From assembly GCF_019145435.1 (NCBI RefSeq), contig NZ_JAHSTS010000003.1:682001-746000 (forward strand): a DNA stretch of 64,000 nt, in the 5' to 3' direction. Each line of letters starts with the position of its first letter. Positions within the stretch are counted from its first letter, which is position 1. This DNA comes from Pseudomonas ekonensis. GTDB lineage: Bacteria > Pseudomonadota > Gammaproteobacteria > Pseudomonadales > Pseudomonadaceae. The notes below the pieces were generated by a model. That model made no database searches. It saw nothing but the letters and a program-made list of their open reading frames with translations, and was not told where the DNA came from. Positions 30,203-41,192 of this stretch are shown here, in pieces. Both the position numbers and the translations under genes were made by a program.

Positions 30203-30559
30203 TTGGACAGAGTGTTTATCGAGGGCCTGGAAGTCGACACCGTGATCGGTGCCTACGACTGGGAGCGCGGCATCCGACAGTGCCTGCGCCTTGATCTGAG
30301 CTTCGCCTGGGACAACCGTCCGGCCGCCGCCGGCGACGACCTGACCCTGGCGCTCGACTACGCCAGCGTCTCCACGCGGATCCAGGCCTTCGCCGAGCAG
30401 GCGCAGTTCCAGTTGGTCGAGACCTTCGCCGAACGGCTGGTCGAGACGCTGATGGACGAATTCAAGATCACCTGGGTGCGCCTGAAGCTGACCAAGCCGG
30501 GCGCCGTGCCGGCCGCCAAGGGCGGCGTGGGTGTGGAGATCGAGCGCGGATGTCGCTGA
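30203..30559 (+). CDS. folB: Dihydroneopterin aldolase FolB
   Basis: 118-residue folate enzyme cleaving dihydroneopterin to 6-hydroxymethyl-dihydropterin. Conserved VIGAYDWER near the N-terminus and the KPGAV segment near the C-terminus. Start: TTG at 30203 with GGAG 8 bases upstream gives [11 protein letters not shown], the usual N-terminus; an upstream in-frame codon at 30179 has no support. Overlaps folK by 10 bases. Confidence 0.93.
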   Translation: MDRVFIEGLEVDTVIGAYDWERGIRQCLRLDLSFAWDNRPAAAGDDLTLALDYASVSTRIQAFAEQAQFQLVETFAERLVETLMDEFKITWVRLKLTKPGAVPAAKGGVGVEIERGCR

Positions 30560-31074
30560 CACAGGTCTACCTCGGCCTCGGTAGCAATATCGAGCGTGAA
30601 ACCCATTTGCGCGCCGGGCTCGAGGCCTTGGCCGCGTTCCTGGTGGACATCCGCTGTTCGGCGGTGTTCGAGAGCCAGCCGGTGGGCATCAAGAGCGGCC
30701 CGTTCTTCAATTTCGTGGTGTCGGCGTTCACCGACCTGCCGTTGATGGAACTGGATCGTCGCTTGAAGTTCATCGAGGCGGACAACGGCCGTTACGCACC
30801 GGATCGCAAGGGCCTGCCGCTGGACATCGACGTGCTGCTGTACGGCGACCTGACGGGCAATTTCGACGGGCTGGTCCTGCCGCGGGCGGAGATCCTGAAA
30901 AACGCCTTCGTGCTGTGGCCGCTGTCGCTGATCGCGCCGGATCGGGTGCATCCGGGTGTGGGAAAAAACTTTGCCACGCTGTGGGCAGAGGCGCAGATCG
31001 ATCAGGAGCTGGCGCCGGTGGCCTTTGATTGGCGGGGAGAGGCGTTGACCCCCGAGGATCTGTTGTCGGCCTGA
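30550..31074 (+). CDS. folK: 6-hydroxymethyl-dihydropterin pyrophosphokinase FolK
   Basis: 174-residue HPPK, the next folate step after FolB: it pyrophosphorylates hydroxymethyl-dihydropterin. VYLGLGSNIERE at the start, GPFFNFVV in the middle and LPLDIDVLLYG carrying the Mg-binding Asp pair. The ATG lies within the 3' end of folB, so the two are translationally coupled. This FolB-coupled copy is in the place of PA0582-type loci; pseudomonads also keep another folK near panB. Confidence 0.93.
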   Translation: MSLTQVYLGLGSNIERETHLRAGLEALAAFLVDIRCSAVFESQPVGIKSGPFFNFVVSAFTDLPLMELDRRLKFIEADNGRYAPDRKGLPLDIDVLLYGDLTGNFDGLVLPRAEILKNAFVLWPLSLIAPDRVHPGVGKNFATLWAEAQIDQELAPVAFDWRGEALTPEDLLSA

Positions 31075-31191
31075 GGCGCCTTCAATGACGCCCTCTTCAG
31101 CAGGCTGGCTCTCACCGTTTTGTGAGCACAGAATCCGTAAGCGCCGCCGTTCCTTGCGGGATCGGCGGTGCGACGATTCGGAATGCATGTA

Positions 31192-32421
31192 TCAGGAGGC
31201 TGCCGCCTCCTTGTACGCCTTCAACGCCTTGAGCCGTTCGCGCTTGAGCGCCTCGCCCAGTTCCGGGCCTTTGAATCCCTTCTCCAGCAACGGCTGAACC
31301 GCCACGCTGCGCGCAACGTTCGCAGCGCCGCGCAAGTAATCGGCCTGTGGATAACTGCGCTGCTCCAGGCCTTTGCGTCCGCGTGCATCCATTTCGCAGG
31401 CGGCGATGAACTCCTCGAAACGCTGCGGCCGGCGGTAGACGTCGAAGCTTTGCAGCAGCTCCAGCAGCGTCGTGGCCTTCAGCTCAAGGGCACGGTGCCC
31501 GTGGGTGTGGTATTGGCCGACCAGCAGCGCCAGTTCCTGGCATTCCTTCGGGGCCTTGAAGCGTTCGTTGACCGCTTTGATTAACTTCAGTCCTTTATGC
31601 TCGTGGGCGATGTGCCGCGGCCATTCCTCTTGCGGCGTCAGGCCTTTGCCCAGGTCATGCAGCAGGCAAGCCCAGCGCACGGTCAGGGGTTGCCTGTGCA
31701 GCGCCGATTGCTCCAGCACGCTCAAGGTGTGGACGCCGCTGTCGATTTCCGGGTGGTGGGCTTCCGGCTGCGGCACGCCGAACAGCGCATCCACTTCCGG
31801 CATCAGCACCTTGAGCGCGCCGCAGTCGCGCAGCACCTGAATGAACACCTGCGGCTGCTCTTCCATCAGGGCGCGGGAGATCTCCTTCCAGTTGCGTTCG
31901 GCGGTCAGAGCTTCCAGCTCCCCCGATTCGCTGAGGGTGCGCATCAGTTCAAGGGTCTCGGGCGCGACGGTGAACCCCAGTGCGGCATAACGGGCGGCGA
32001 AACGCGCCACGCGTAGCACGCGCAGCGGATCTTCGGCGAACGCCGGGGAAACGTGGCGGAGAATGCGGTCTTCGAGGTCACGCTGGCCGTTGTAGGGATC
32101 GGTCAGGTTCTGCCCGTCGTCCTCAGCCATGGCGTTGATGGTCAGGTCGCGGCGGATCAGGTCTTGCTCAAGCGTGACCTCGGGGCTGGCGTGGAAGGTG
32201 AACCCGCCATAACCGCGGCCGCTCTTGCGTTCGGTGCGGGCGAGGGCGTATTCCTCGCCGGTCTTGGGGTGAAGGAACACCGGGAAGTCCGCGCCGACCG
32301 GGCGAAAGCCCTGAGCGAGCATCTCTTCGGTGGTCGCGCCGACCACCACCCAGTCGATATCGGTGACCGGTTTGCCCAGCAGGCGATCGCGCACGGCGCC
32401 GCCGACCTTGTAAATCTGCAT
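31192..32421 (-). CDS. cca: CCA tRNA nucleotidyltransferase with HD domain
   Basis: 409-residue multifunctional CCA-adding enzyme. The class II nucleotidyltransferase head has [10 protein letters not shown] and DIDWVVVG (two metal Asp), then the [10 protein letters not shown] motif. The C-terminal HD phosphohydrolase domain shows CLLHDLGKG. The long HD-containing form is like the E. coli enzyme (about 412) and gives added phosphatase/phosphodiesterase activities. It maintains tRNA 3' ends. Convergent with folK; a GC-rich hairpin (about 31141-31173) lies between them. Confidence 0.96.
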   Translation of the reverse strand: MQIYKVGGAVRDRLLGKPVTDIDWVVVGATTEEMLAQGFRPVGADFPVFLHPKTGEEYALARTERKSGRGYGGFTFHASPEVTLEQDLIRRDLTINAMAEDDGQNLTDPYNGQRDLEDRILRHVSPAFAEDPLRVLRVARFAARYAALGFTVAPETLELMRTLSESGELEALTAERNWKEISRALMEEQPQVFIQVLRDCGALKVLMPEVDALFGVPQPEAHHPEIDSGVHTLSVLEQSALHRQPLTVRWACLLHDLGKGLTPQEEWPRHIAHEHKGLKLIKAVNERFKAPKECQELALLVGQYHTHGHRALELKATTLLELLQSFDVYRRPQRFEEFIAACEMDARGRKGLEQRSYPQADYLRGAANVARSVAVQPLLEKGFKGPELGEALKRERLKALKAYKEAAAS

Positions 32422-32484
32422 AAAAAACCTCCGTTGGCCCGACAGGATAACCCTTGCGCCGGACTTTCGGAGGCTGGAGCGGGA

Positions 32485-34047
32485 TCAAAGATGAATGACG
32501 GCCAGGTCGAGCCGACCGTAGTCCCCTTCGCTGTGCTCGTTTCGCGGCGGCACATGGTGGGTTTTCATCACTTGGTCGCCTTGCAGGGTTTCCAGATGGA
32601 TGTCGAAGCCCCACAACCGGTGCAGGTGCTTGAGCACTTCTTCCGTGGAATCGCCCAAGGGCTTGCGGTCATGCTGCTGGTGGCGCAGGGTCAGCGAACG
32701 GTCGCCGCGGCGGTCGATGCTGTAGATCTGCACGTTCGGCTCGCGGTTGCCGAGGTTGTACTGCGCCGCCAGGGTCTCGCGGATGATCCGGTAGCCGCCC
32801 TCGTCGTGGATGGCCGGTACCAGCAAGTCGTCCCGCTGGTCGTCGTCGAGGATGCTGAACAGCTTGAGGTCGCGGATCACCTTGGGCGACAGGTACTGCA
32901 GGATGAAGCTTTCGTCCTTGAAGCTGCTCATGGCGAACTTGATGGTCGACAGCCAGTCGGACCCGGCGATCTCCGGGAACCAGCGCCGATCCTCCTCGGT
33001 GGGCTCCTCGCACATGCGCCGGATGTCCCGGTACATCGCAAAGCCCAGGGCGTAGGGGTTGATGCCGCTGTAGTAGGGGCTGTCGAACCCGGGCTGGAAC
33101 ACCACGCTGGTGTGGGACGTCAGGAACTCCATCATGAAACCGTCGGTGACCAGGCCTTCGTCGTACAGGTCGTTCATCAGGGTGTAGTGCCAGAAGGTCG
33201 CCCAGCCTTCGTTCATCACCTGGGTCTGGCGCTGCGGGTAGAAGTACTGGGCGATCTTGCGCACGATGCGCACGATTTCCCGTTGCCACGGCTCCAGCAG
33301 CGGCGCGTGCTTCTCGATGAAGTACAGGATGTTCTCCTGCGGTTCGGCGGGGAACCGGGCGTTGTCCTTGTCGCTGAGCTTGTCGGTGCCCTTGGGGATG
33401 GTGCGCCACAGGTCGTTGATCTGCTTCTGCAGGTGCTCTTCGCGATCCTTCTGCCGCCGCCGCTCTTCCTCGGCGGAAATCGGATACGGCCGTTTGTAGC
33501 GGTCCACGCCGTAGTTCATCAGGGCGTGGCAGGAATCGAGCAGGTCCTCCACGGCGTCTATGCCGTGGCGCTCCTCGCACTGCATGATGTACTGCTTGGC
33601 GAACACCAGGTAATCGATGATCGAGCTGGCGTCGGTCCAGGTGCGGAACAGGTAATTGCCCTTGAAGAAGCTGTTGTGGCCGTAGCAGGCGTGGGCCACC
33701 ACCAGGGCCTGCATGCAGATGGTGTTCTCCTCCATCAGGTAGGCGATGCACGGATCCGAGTTGATCACGATCTCGTAGGCCAGGCCCATCTGCCCGCGGC
33801 TGTAGGATTTCTCGGTGCTGAGGAAGTGCTTGCCGTAGGACCAGTGGTGATAGCCCAGCGGCATGCCGACCGACGCGTAGGCGTCCATCATCTGTTCGGC
33901 GGTGATCACCTCGATCTGGTTGGGATAAGTGTCCAGCGCATAGCGGGCCGCGATGCGGGCGATTTCGCGGTCGTAGGCCTGGATCAGCTCGAACGTCCAT
34001 TCGGAGCCGGTGGAGATGGGTTGGCGCTTCTGCTCTTTGGCGGTCAT
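32485..34047 (-). CDS. SpoVR family protein
   Basis: 520-residue SpoVR/YcgB protein, conserved across proteobacteria and spore formers, function unsettled. Recognisable blocks are [57 protein letters not shown] and [21 protein letters not shown], which contain conserved His, Glu and Asp. Cytosolic. Its ATG overlaps the stop of the YeaH gene by 4 bases, so it is the last gene of the prkA-yeaH-spoVR stress operon. Confidence 0.95.
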   Translation of the reverse strand: MTAKEQKRQPISTGSEWTFELIQAYDREIARIAARYALDTYPNQIEVITAEQMMDAYASVGMPLGYHHWSYGKHFLSTEKSYSRGQMGLAYEIVINSDPCIAYLMEENTICMQALVVAHACYGHNSFFKGNYLFRTWTDASSIIDYLVFAKQYIMQCEERHGIDAVEDLLDSCHALMNYGVDRYKRPYPISAEEERRRQKDREEHLQKQINDLWRTIPKGTDKLSDKDNARFPAEPQENILYFIEKHAPLLEPWQREIVRIVRKIAQYFYPQRQTQVMNEGWATFWHYTLMNDLYDEGLVTDGFMMEFLTSHTSVVFQPGFDSPYYSGINPYALGFAMYRDIRRMCEEPTEEDRRWFPEIAGSDWLSTIKFAMSSFKDESFILQYLSPKVIRDLKLFSILDDDQRDDLLVPAIHDEGGYRIIRETLAAQYNLGNREPNVQIYSIDRRGDRSLTLRHQQHDRKPLGDSTEEVLKHLHRLWGFDIHLETLQGDQVMKTHHVPPRNEHSEGDYGRLDLAVIHL

Positions 34048-35315
34048 GTCACTAACCTGCGCTGGAAGAGTTCACGGAAGACCGGATAGATATCCCCGGC
34101 CGAGACCAGTTGCTGCTGGGCAAACGTGTCGGAAAAGGCTTCGGCGATGCGTTCGTATTCGTACCAGAGGGCCTGGTGCTCGCGGGGGGTGATCTCCACA
34201 TAAGTGTAGTACTGCACGAACGGCATGATCTGGTTGATCAGGATGTCGCGGCAGATGGGCGAATCGTCGTTCCAGTTGTCGCCGTCGGAGGCCTGGGCGG
34301 CGTAGATGTTCCACTCGTTGCTCGGGTAGCGCTCGGCCATGATCTCCTGCATCAGCTTCAGGGCGCTGGAGACGATGGTGCCGCCGGTTTCCCGCGAATA
34401 GAAGAACTCCTCCTCGTCCACTTCCCGGGCGCTGGTGTGATGGCGGATGAACACCACGTCGATCTTGTCGTAGTTCCGCTTGAGGAACAGGTACAGCAGG
34501 ATGAAGAAGCGCTTGGCGATGTCCTTGGTCGCCTGGGTCATGGAGCCGGACACGTCCATCAGGCAGAACATGACCGCCTTGGAACTGGGGTTGGGCTGCT
34601 TGATCAGCAGGTTGTACTTGAGGTCGAACGTATCGAGGAACGGCACCCGGTGGATGCGGGCGCTGAGTTTCTCGATTTCCGCCTCCAGATCCTGGATATC
34701 GCCGAAGTTGTCCGGTTCTTCGCGCTTGAGCCGGGCCAGTTCCTCTTTCGCTTCGCGCAGTTTCGACCGGCTGCTGCCGGACAGCGCGATGCGCCGGGCA
34801 TGGGCCGAGCGCAGGGTGCGGATGATGTTGATGCGCGAGGGGTTGCCCTCGTTGCTGATGCCGGCGCGCACGGTCTTGAAGGTGTCGGTGCCGGTCAGGT
34901 TGCGTTTGACCAGGTTCGGCAGTTCGAGGTCCTCGAACATGAATTCGAGGAATTCTTCCTGGGTGATCTGGAAGACGAACTCGTCCATGCCTTCGCCGGA
35001 GTTGCCGGCCTTGCCGGGGCCCCGGCCTCCGCCGCCTCCCGGCGGGCGGGCGATGTGTTCGCCGGCGGTGAACTCCTTGTTGCCGGGATGCACCACGGTC
35101 TGCTTGCCGCCGCGGCCGTGGTGAAGCACCGGTTCGTCGATGTCGCGACCGGGGATGCTGATCTGCTCGCCGTGCTCCATGTCGGTGATGGAGCGCCGGC
35201 TGACGGCTTCTTCGACAGCCTTCTTGATGTGGTCACGGTAGCGCCGCAGGAAGCGCTGGCGGTTCACCGTGCTCTTGTTCTTGCCATTGAGGCGTCGGTC
35301 GATCACATAGCTCAT
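34044..35315 (-). CDS. yeaH: YeaH/UPF0229 family protein
   Basis: 423-residue UPF0229 protein with a C-terminal von Willebrand A-like domain: the [12 protein letters not shown] metal-ion-dependent adhesion motif is intact near residue 250. A charged N-terminus includes a glycine-rich segment [14 protein letters not shown] (residues about 90-105). Partner of the PrkA kinase in enterobacteria, where the pair helps nitrogen-stress and stationary-phase adaptation (family knowledge). Separated from prkA by a 121-base gap with an imperfect inverted repeat. Confidence 0.95.
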   Translation of the reverse strand: MSYVIDRRLNGKNKSTVNRQRFLRRYRDHIKKAVEEAVSRRSITDMEHGEQISIPGRDIDEPVLHHGRGGKQTVVHPGNKEFTAGEHIARPPGGGGGRGPGKAGNSGEGMDEFVFQITQEEFLEFMFEDLELPNLVKRNLTGTDTFKTVRAGISNEGNPSRINIIRTLRSAHARRIALSGSSRSKLREAKEELARLKREEPDNFGDIQDLEAEIEKLSARIHRVPFLDTFDLKYNLLIKQPNPSSKAVMFCLMDVSGSMTQATKDIAKRFFILLYLFLKRNYDKIDVVFIRHHTSAREVDEEEFFYSRETGGTIVSSALKLMQEIMAERYPSNEWNIYAAQASDGDNWNDDSPICRDILINQIMPFVQYYTYVEITPREHQALWYEYERIAEAFSDTFAQQQLVSAGDIYPVFRELFQRRLVT

Positions 35316-35342
35316 AGGCCCCTCCGGGGAGCTTCAAGTCGT

Positions 35343-35427
35343 AAGCTTCAAGCTGCAAGCGAAAGCGCCTCAGATCCCGGGATGGGGACTTACCCGCTGT
35401 TCGCTTGCGGCTTGCTGCTAGAAGCTT
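35343..35427. repeat. Imperfect inverted repeat between prkA and yeaH
   Basis: AAGCTTCAAGCTGCAAGCG (35343-35361) pairs with CGCTTGCGGCTTGCTGCTAG...AAGCTT (35402-35427). This AAGCTGCAAGC type of palindrome is distinct from the GC-rich REPs elsewhere in the window. It may be a mobile palindromic element or a message-stability structure. Confidence 0.6.
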
Positions 35428-35436
35428 GCAGCTGCC

Positions 35437-37359
35437 TCACTGCGATTTTCTGACCCGCAGATACCACTCGGAGAGCAGCCGTACCTGTTTGTCGGTGTAG
35501 CCGCGTTCGACCATCCTGGTGACGAAGTCGTTGTGCTTTTGCTGATCCTCTTTGCTGGCCTTGGCGTTGAAGCTGATGACCGGCAGCAGGTCCTCGGTGT
35601 TCGAGAACATTTTCTTCTCGATGACCACCCGCAGTTTCTCGTAGCTGAGCCAGGTCGGGTTCTTGCCGTTGTTGTTGGCCCGGGCACGCAGCACGAAGTT
35701 GACGATCTCGTTGCGAAAGTCCTTCGGATTGCTGATGCCGGCCGGTTTCTCGATCTTTTCCAGTTCCTCGTTGAGGGCGACGCGGTTGAGGATCTCGCCG
35801 GTTTCCGGATCGCGGTATTCCTGGTCCTGGATCCAGAAGTCCGCGTACAGCACGTAGCGGTCGAAGATGTTCTGGCCGTACTCGCTGTAGGACTCGAGGT
35901 AGGCGGTCTGGATCTCTTTGCCGATGAACTCGATGTAGCGCGGGGCCAGGTATTCCTTCAGGTAGCGCAGGTAGCGTTCGCGGGTCTCGGCCTGGAACTG
36001 TTCCTGTTCGATCTGCTGTTCCAGCACATAGAGCAGGTGCACCGGGTTGGCGGCGATTTCGTGCGGGTCGAAGTTGAACACCTTGGACAGGATCTTGAAG
36101 GCGAACCGGGTCGACAGACCGTTCATGCCCTCGTCGACGCCCGCCGCATCGCGGTATTCCTGGATCGACTTGGCCTTCGGATCGGTGTCCTTGAGGTTTT
36201 CCCCGTCGTACACGCGCATCTTGGAGTAGATGTTGGAGTTCTCAGGCTCCTTGAGGCGCGACAGCACGGTGAACTGCGCCAGCATCTTGAGGGTGTCCGG
36301 CGCGCAGTGGGCCCGGGCCAGGGAGCTGTTGAACAGCAGCTTGTCGTAGATCTTCACCTCGTCGCTGACCCGCAGGCAGTACGGCACCTTGACGATGTAG
36401 ATCCGGTCGATGAAGGCTTCGTTGTTCTTGTTGTTGCGGAAGGTGTGCCACTCCGATTCGTTGGAGTGGGCCAGCAGGATCCCGGTGAACGGAATCGCGC
36501 CCAGGCCTTCGGTGCTGTTGTAGTTGCCTTCCTGGGTGGCGGTCAGCAGCGGGTGCAGCACCTTGATCGGCGCCTTGAACATTTCGACGAATTCCATCAG
36601 GCCCTGGTTGGCCCGGCACAGCGCCCCGGAGTAGCTGTAGGCGTCGGCGTCGTTCTGCGGGAACTCCTCCAGCTTGCGGATATCGACCTTGCCCACCAGC
36701 GCGGAGATGTCCTGGTTGTTCTCGTCGCCCGGTTCGGTCTTGGCCACGGCGATCTGGTTGAGGATCGAGGGGTACAGCTTGACCACGCGGAACTGGCTGA
36801 TGTCGCCGCCGAACTCGGCCAGGCGTTTGGTCGCCCAGGGCGACATGATGGTGTTCAGGTAGCGGCGGGGGATGCCGAAGTCCTCTTCGAGGATCGCGCC
36901 GTCTTCGGTGGCGTTGAACAGCCCCAGGGGCGACTCGAACACCGGCGAGCCCTTGATGGCGTAGAACGGCACCTTCTCCATCAGTTGCTTGAGCTTCTCG
37001 GCCAGGGACGACTTGCCGCCGCCCACCGGGCCGAGGAGGTAGAGGATCTGTTTCTTCTCTTCCAGGCCCTGGGCCGCATGGCGGAAGTACGACACGATCT
37101 GGTCGATGCATTCTTCCATCCCGTGGAAGTCCTCAAAGGCCGGATAGCGGCGGATCACCTTGTTGGAGAAGATGCGTGACAGCCTCGAATTGGTCGAGGT
37201 GTCGAGCAGCTCGGGTTCGCCGATGGCCAGCAACAGACGCTCGGCGGCGGAAACGTAGGCGCTGCGGTCCTTTTTGCACAGTTCCAGGTATTCCTGCAGC
37301 GAGAATTCTTCCTGGCGTGTGGACTCGAAGCGTTGTTGGAAGTGGCTAAAGATACTCAT
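35437..37359 (-). CDS. prkA: Serine protein kinase PrkA (YeaG)
   Basis: 640-residue PrkA with an N-terminal AAA-type domain (Walker A GPVGGGKSS near residue 110) and a C-terminal kinase-like domain. Conserved MEECIDQIVSYFRHAAQGLEE and FTGILLAHSNESEW segments. In E. coli and Salmonella the homologue YeaG acts in stationary phase with YeaH. First gene of prkA-yeaH-spoVR; preceded by a long untranslated region with an RpoS-like -10. Confidence 0.96.
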   Translation of the reverse strand: MSIFSHFQQRFESTRQEEFSLQEYLELCKKDRSAYVSAAERLLLAIGEPELLDTSTNSRLSRIFSNKVIRRYPAFEDFHGMEECIDQIVSYFRHAAQGLEEKKQILYLLGPVGGGKSSLAEKLKQLMEKVPFYAIKGSPVFESPLGLFNATEDGAILEEDFGIPRRYLNTIMSPWATKRLAEFGGDISQFRVVKLYPSILNQIAVAKTEPGDENNQDISALVGKVDIRKLEEFPQNDADAYSYSGALCRANQGLMEFVEMFKAPIKVLHPLLTATQEGNYNSTEGLGAIPFTGILLAHSNESEWHTFRNNKNNEAFIDRIYIVKVPYCLRVSDEVKIYDKLLFNSSLARAHCAPDTLKMLAQFTVLSRLKEPENSNIYSKMRVYDGENLKDTDPKAKSIQEYRDAAGVDEGMNGLSTRFAFKILSKVFNFDPHEIAANPVHLLYVLEQQIEQEQFQAETRERYLRYLKEYLAPRYIEFIGKEIQTAYLESYSEYGQNIFDRYVLYADFWIQDQEYRDPETGEILNRVALNEELEKIEKPAGISNPKDFRNEIVNFVLRARANNNGKNPTWLSYEKLRVVIEKKMFSNTEDLLPVISFNAKASKEDQQKHNDFVTRMVERGYTDKQVRLLSEWYLRVRKSQ

Positions 37360-37539
37360 GACGTCACCTCGCTCGATACGTGGAGCCGACGCCGGATCAC
37401 TCAGTCGATGCTGGCAAGCAGCCGCTTTGGCAGCTGTTGTTTACCCCCCAGAACTCTTCCGCGCGGACAACCGCGAAAGCTACTCCCGATGACCCGTGCG
37501 CCGGTGTACCGGCTCTCCCCTGTTTTGGATGGCCTGGGC

Positions 37540-37549
37540 TTAAGGATAG
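37540..37549 (-). promoter_or_regulatory. Possible RpoS-type -10 for prkA
   Basis: On the minus strand CTATCCTTAA matches the sigma-S extended -10 (CTATACTTAA) at 9 of 10 positions, about 180 bases before the prkA ATG. It fits the known stress regulation of this operon; no -35 is clear, as is usual for sigma-S. Confidence 0.4.
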
Positions 37550-37655
37550 TTGGGAATTGGCGAGGTAAAGGCGAGATGCGTAATTAGTTGTGGCAGACCG
37601 TTCGTCCGCCACCGTGCAAGCCCGCAGGAGCCGGGGCTTGCGGGGCGCAAAAAAA

Positions 37656-37985
37656 TTATTCGGCGGAGCCTTGGGCGGTTTCCGCAGGATACGTCGCACG
37701 CCACAGCTCAAAGCCGCCGTCCAGGCTGTAGACGTCGGAGAAGCCCTGGCCCGCCAGGTAGGCGGCTGCGCTCTGGCTGGAGTTGCCGTGGTAGCAGACG
37801 ACCACCGTCGGGGCGTCGAGGTCGGCGTTGCGGATGAAATCGGCGACCGAGTGGTTGTCCAGGTGGTGCGACCCGGTGACGTGTCCGCTGGCGAAGGCTT
37901 GCGGGTCACGGATGTCGACCACCACGGCGCCTTGCTCGCGCAGGGCCTTGGCCTGTTCCGGGGGGATGCGTTTGAATTCGCTCAT
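37656..37985 (-). CDS. glpE: Thiosulfate sulfurtransferase GlpE
   Basis: 109-residue single-domain rhodanese that moves sulfane sulfur from thiosulfate to cyanide or thioredoxin. The active-site loop CYHGNSSQ carries Cys64, matching GlpE Cys65 of E. coli. Conserved [18 protein letters not shown]. Cytosolic. Lies 33 bases downstream of apaH in the same direction, at the end of the lptD-to-apaH run. Confidence 0.95.
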   Translation of the reverse strand: MSEFKRIPPEQAKALREQGAVVVDIRDPQAFASGHVTGSHHLDNHSVADFIRNADLDAPTVVVCYHGNSSQSAAAYLAGQGFSDVYSLDGGFELWRATYPAETAQGSAE

Positions 37986-38018
37986 GGCGGGTTCCTGTGG
38001 TCCGGCGGGTGACGCAGT

Positions 38019-38899
<881 letters not shown>

Positions 38900-38900
<1 letters not shown>

Positions 38901-39280
38901 CAGTGCAGGGCTCCGGGCACGGCGAGGCGGAAAGGCTTGATGACGGCGTCGAAATGCTTGCCGTCGTCGGCGACCATTTCGTAGGAGCCCTGCATGGTGC
39001 CGACCTGGGTGGTCATCACCGTGCCGCTGCTGTAGGTGTGGCTCTGGCCCGCCTCGATCAGCGGTTGCTGGCCCACCACGCCGGCGCCGCGGACTTCCTC
39101 GACATGTCCGTCGCCATCGGTGATGACCCAGTGCCGTGACATGAGCCGGGCCGGCCGGTCGCCGTTGTTCTGTACGGTGATGGTATAGGCGAAGGCGAAG
39201 CGGTCGTGCTCGGGTTGCGATTGGTCTGCCAGATAGCGGGTGACCACGCTGACGTCGACCTGATAACGGGGATCGGACAT
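38900..39280 (-). CDS. apaG: ApaG protein
   Basis: 126-residue ApaG/DUF525 with a fibronectin III-like fold. Conserved [20 protein letters not shown] and the pyrophosphate-binding-like motif GxGxxG (RGAGVVGQ), and [10 protein letters not shown]. Start ATG 39280 ([12 protein letters not shown]) with AAGG upstream; nine extra in-frame codons precede it. Function uncertain; always linked to apaH and rsmA. One-base overlap with apaH. Confidence 0.95.
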
Positions 39281-39387
39281 GCAAAAGGCCTTAAGAGCGA
39301 AGCGCAACGCAGGGGTGCGGCTGATAGGGGTTCAGTCTAGGCAAGTATCGGGCAACAGACCAGCGCGGCCGTTGCCCGATGACGCCG

Positions 39388-40206
39388 TCAGTCGGCCTTG
39401 GGCGGCTGCTGGGGTTTCTCGGCGAGCTGGTCGGCCAGGCGCACGAACGCCGCCAGGTCCAGTTGCTCGGGGCGCAGGCTGCCGTCGACGCCTGCCGCTT
39501 CGATCTCGGCGCTGGTGAGCAGTTGCTTGAGGGTGTTGCGCAGGGTCTTGCGGCGCTGGTTGAACGCCTCGCGCACCACGCGCTCGAGCAGCCGGTGATC
39601 CTTGGCCGGGTGCGGCAGCACGGCGTGGGGCACCAGGCGCACGATGGCCGAGTCGACTTTCGGCGGCGGGTTGAACGCGCCGGGGCCGACGTTGAACAGG
39701 TGTTCGACCCGGCAATGGTACTGGACCATGATCGACAGGCGACCCCAGTCGCCGCCGCCGGGGCCTGCGGCCAGGCGCTCGACCACTTCCTTCTGCAGCA
39801 TGAAGTGCATGTCGCGGATCAGGTGCGAGTTGTCCAGCAGGTGGAAAATCAGCGGGGTGGAGATGTTGTACGGCAGGTTGCCCACCACCCGCAGTGTGTT
39901 CGGCGCGGCGTTGAGGGTGTTGAAGTCGAACTTCAGCGCATCGCCCTGGTGCAGGTTGAAGTTGCTCTTGCCGGCGAACTGGCTGTTGAGGATCGGGATC
40001 AGGTCCTTGTCCAGTTCCACCACGTCGAGTTGGGCGCCGGCGCCGAGCAGGCCTTCGGTCAGCGCGCCCTGGCCCGGGCCGATCTCCAGCATGCGGTCTT
40101 CGGGCTTGGCGTGGATGGCGCGCAGGATGCGGTCGATGATGCCGGCATCGTGCAGGAAGTTCTGGCCAAAGCGTTTGCGCGCCTTGTGTTGGTATTGCTC
40201 GGTCAT
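39388..40206 (-). CDS. rsmA: 16S rRNA dimethyladenosine transferase RsmA (KsgA)
   Basis: 272-residue methyltransferase that dimethylates A1518 and A1519 of 16S rRNA, a late 30S maturation step. [11 protein letters not shown] at the N-terminus, SAM motif [14 protein letters not shown], and the catalytic NLPYNIS. Overlaps pdxA by 4 bases. This rsmA (ksgA) is unrelated to the RNA-binding RsmA that is titrated by RsmY. Confidence 0.97.
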   Translation of the reverse strand: MTEQYQHKARKRFGQNFLHDAGIIDRILRAIHAKPEDRMLEIGPGQGALTEGLLGAGAQLDVVELDKDLIPILNSQFAGKSNFNLHQGDALKFDFNTLNAAPNTLRVVGNLPYNISTPLIFHLLDNSHLIRDMHFMLQKEVVERLAAGPGGGDWGRLSIMVQYHCRVEHLFNVGPGAFNPPPKVDSAIVRLVPHAVLPHPAKDHRLLERVVREAFNQRRKTLRNTLKQLLTSAEIEAAGVDGSLRPEQLDLAAFVRLADQLAEKPQQPPKAD

Positions 40207-41192
40207 AAACGGGTCTCGGCCATCTGGTAGGCGGTTTCCAGGGCGACCTGCAGGCTGCCGGTGTCGATCCGGCCGCTGCCGGCCAGGTCCAGGGCGGTGC
40301 CGTGGTCGACGGAGGTGCGGATGATCGGCAGGCCCAGGGTCACGTTGACCGCTGCGCCGAAGCCTTTGTACTTCAGCACGGGCAGGCCCTGGTCGTGGTA
40401 CATCGCCAGCACCGCGTCGCAGTGCTCCAGATATTTGGGGGTGAACAGGGTGTCGGCGGGCAGCGGGCCGCGAAGGTCCATGCCTTCGCTGCGCAGACGC
40501 TCCAGCGTCGGTTCGATGATGTCGATTTCTTCATGGCCCAGGTGGCCGCCTTCGCCGGCGTGCGGGTTGAGCCCGCAGACCAGGATGCGCGGCCGGGCGA
40601 TGCCGAACTTGTCTTGCAGGTCGGCGTGCAGGATCCGCGTGACCCGCTCCAGCCGCTGCGGCGTGATCGCGTCGGCGATCTCGCGCAGGGGCAGGTGGGT
40701 GGTGACCAGCGCCACGCGCAGGCCGCGGGTGGCGAGCATCATCACCACCTGGGCGGTGTGGGTCAGGTCGGCGAGGAATTCGGTGTGCCCGGAGAAGGCG
40801 ATGCCGGATTCGTTGATCACGCCCTTGTGCACCGGCGCGGTGATCATCCCGGCGAAGTCGCCGTTCAGGCAGCCTTGGCCGGCGCGGGTCAGGGTTTCGA
40901 GGACGAACGCGGCGTTGGCCTTGTCCAGTTGCCCGGCGACCACCGGGGCGCTCAGCGGCGTGTCCCAGACGTACAGGCTGCCGGCCGGCGCCGGAGCGTC
41001 CGGCCAGCGGTCAGGGGTGACGGCCAGCACGTCGACGGCCAGCCCCAGCTGCGCGGCCCGCTCGAGGAGCAGGTCGCGGCTGGTGATGGCGATCAGGGGG
41101 TGCGGCTGGGCCTGCGAGGCGAGCAGCAGGCACAGGTCGGGACCGATGCCGGCCGGTTCGCCGGGTGTCAGCGCGAAACGCTTGGGTTTCAC
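40203..41192 (-). CDS. pdxA: 4-hydroxythreonine-4-phosphate dehydrogenase PdxA
   Basis: 329-residue NAD-dependent enzyme of pyridoxal phosphate synthesis. N-terminal [13 protein letters not shown], metal-binding histidines in SGHTEFLAD and [11 protein letters not shown], and the late [16 protein letters not shown] block. Overlaps surA by 4 bases and rsmA by 4 bases, so all three are co-translated. Confidence 0.97.
   Translation of the reverse strand: MKPKRFALTPGEPAGIGPDLCLLLASQAQPHPLIAITSRDLLLERAAQLGLAVDVLAVTPDRWPDAPAPAGSLYVWDTPLSAPVVAGQLDKANAAFVLETLTRAGQGCLNGDFAGMITAPVHKGVINESGIAFSGHTEFLADLTHTAQVVMMLATRGLRVALVTTHLPLREIADAITPQRLERVTRILHADLQDKFGIARPRILVCGLNPHAGEGGHLGHEEIDIIEPTLERLRSEGMDLRGPLPADTLFTPKYLEHCDAVLAMYHDQGLPVLKYKGFGAAVNVTLGLPIIRTSVDHGTALDLAGSGRIDTGSLQVALETAYQMAETRL

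Noticed and set aside
37600..37655. Terminator for glpE
   Set aside because: The GC hairpin is present, but the A/T run is on the wrong side for minus-strand termination.
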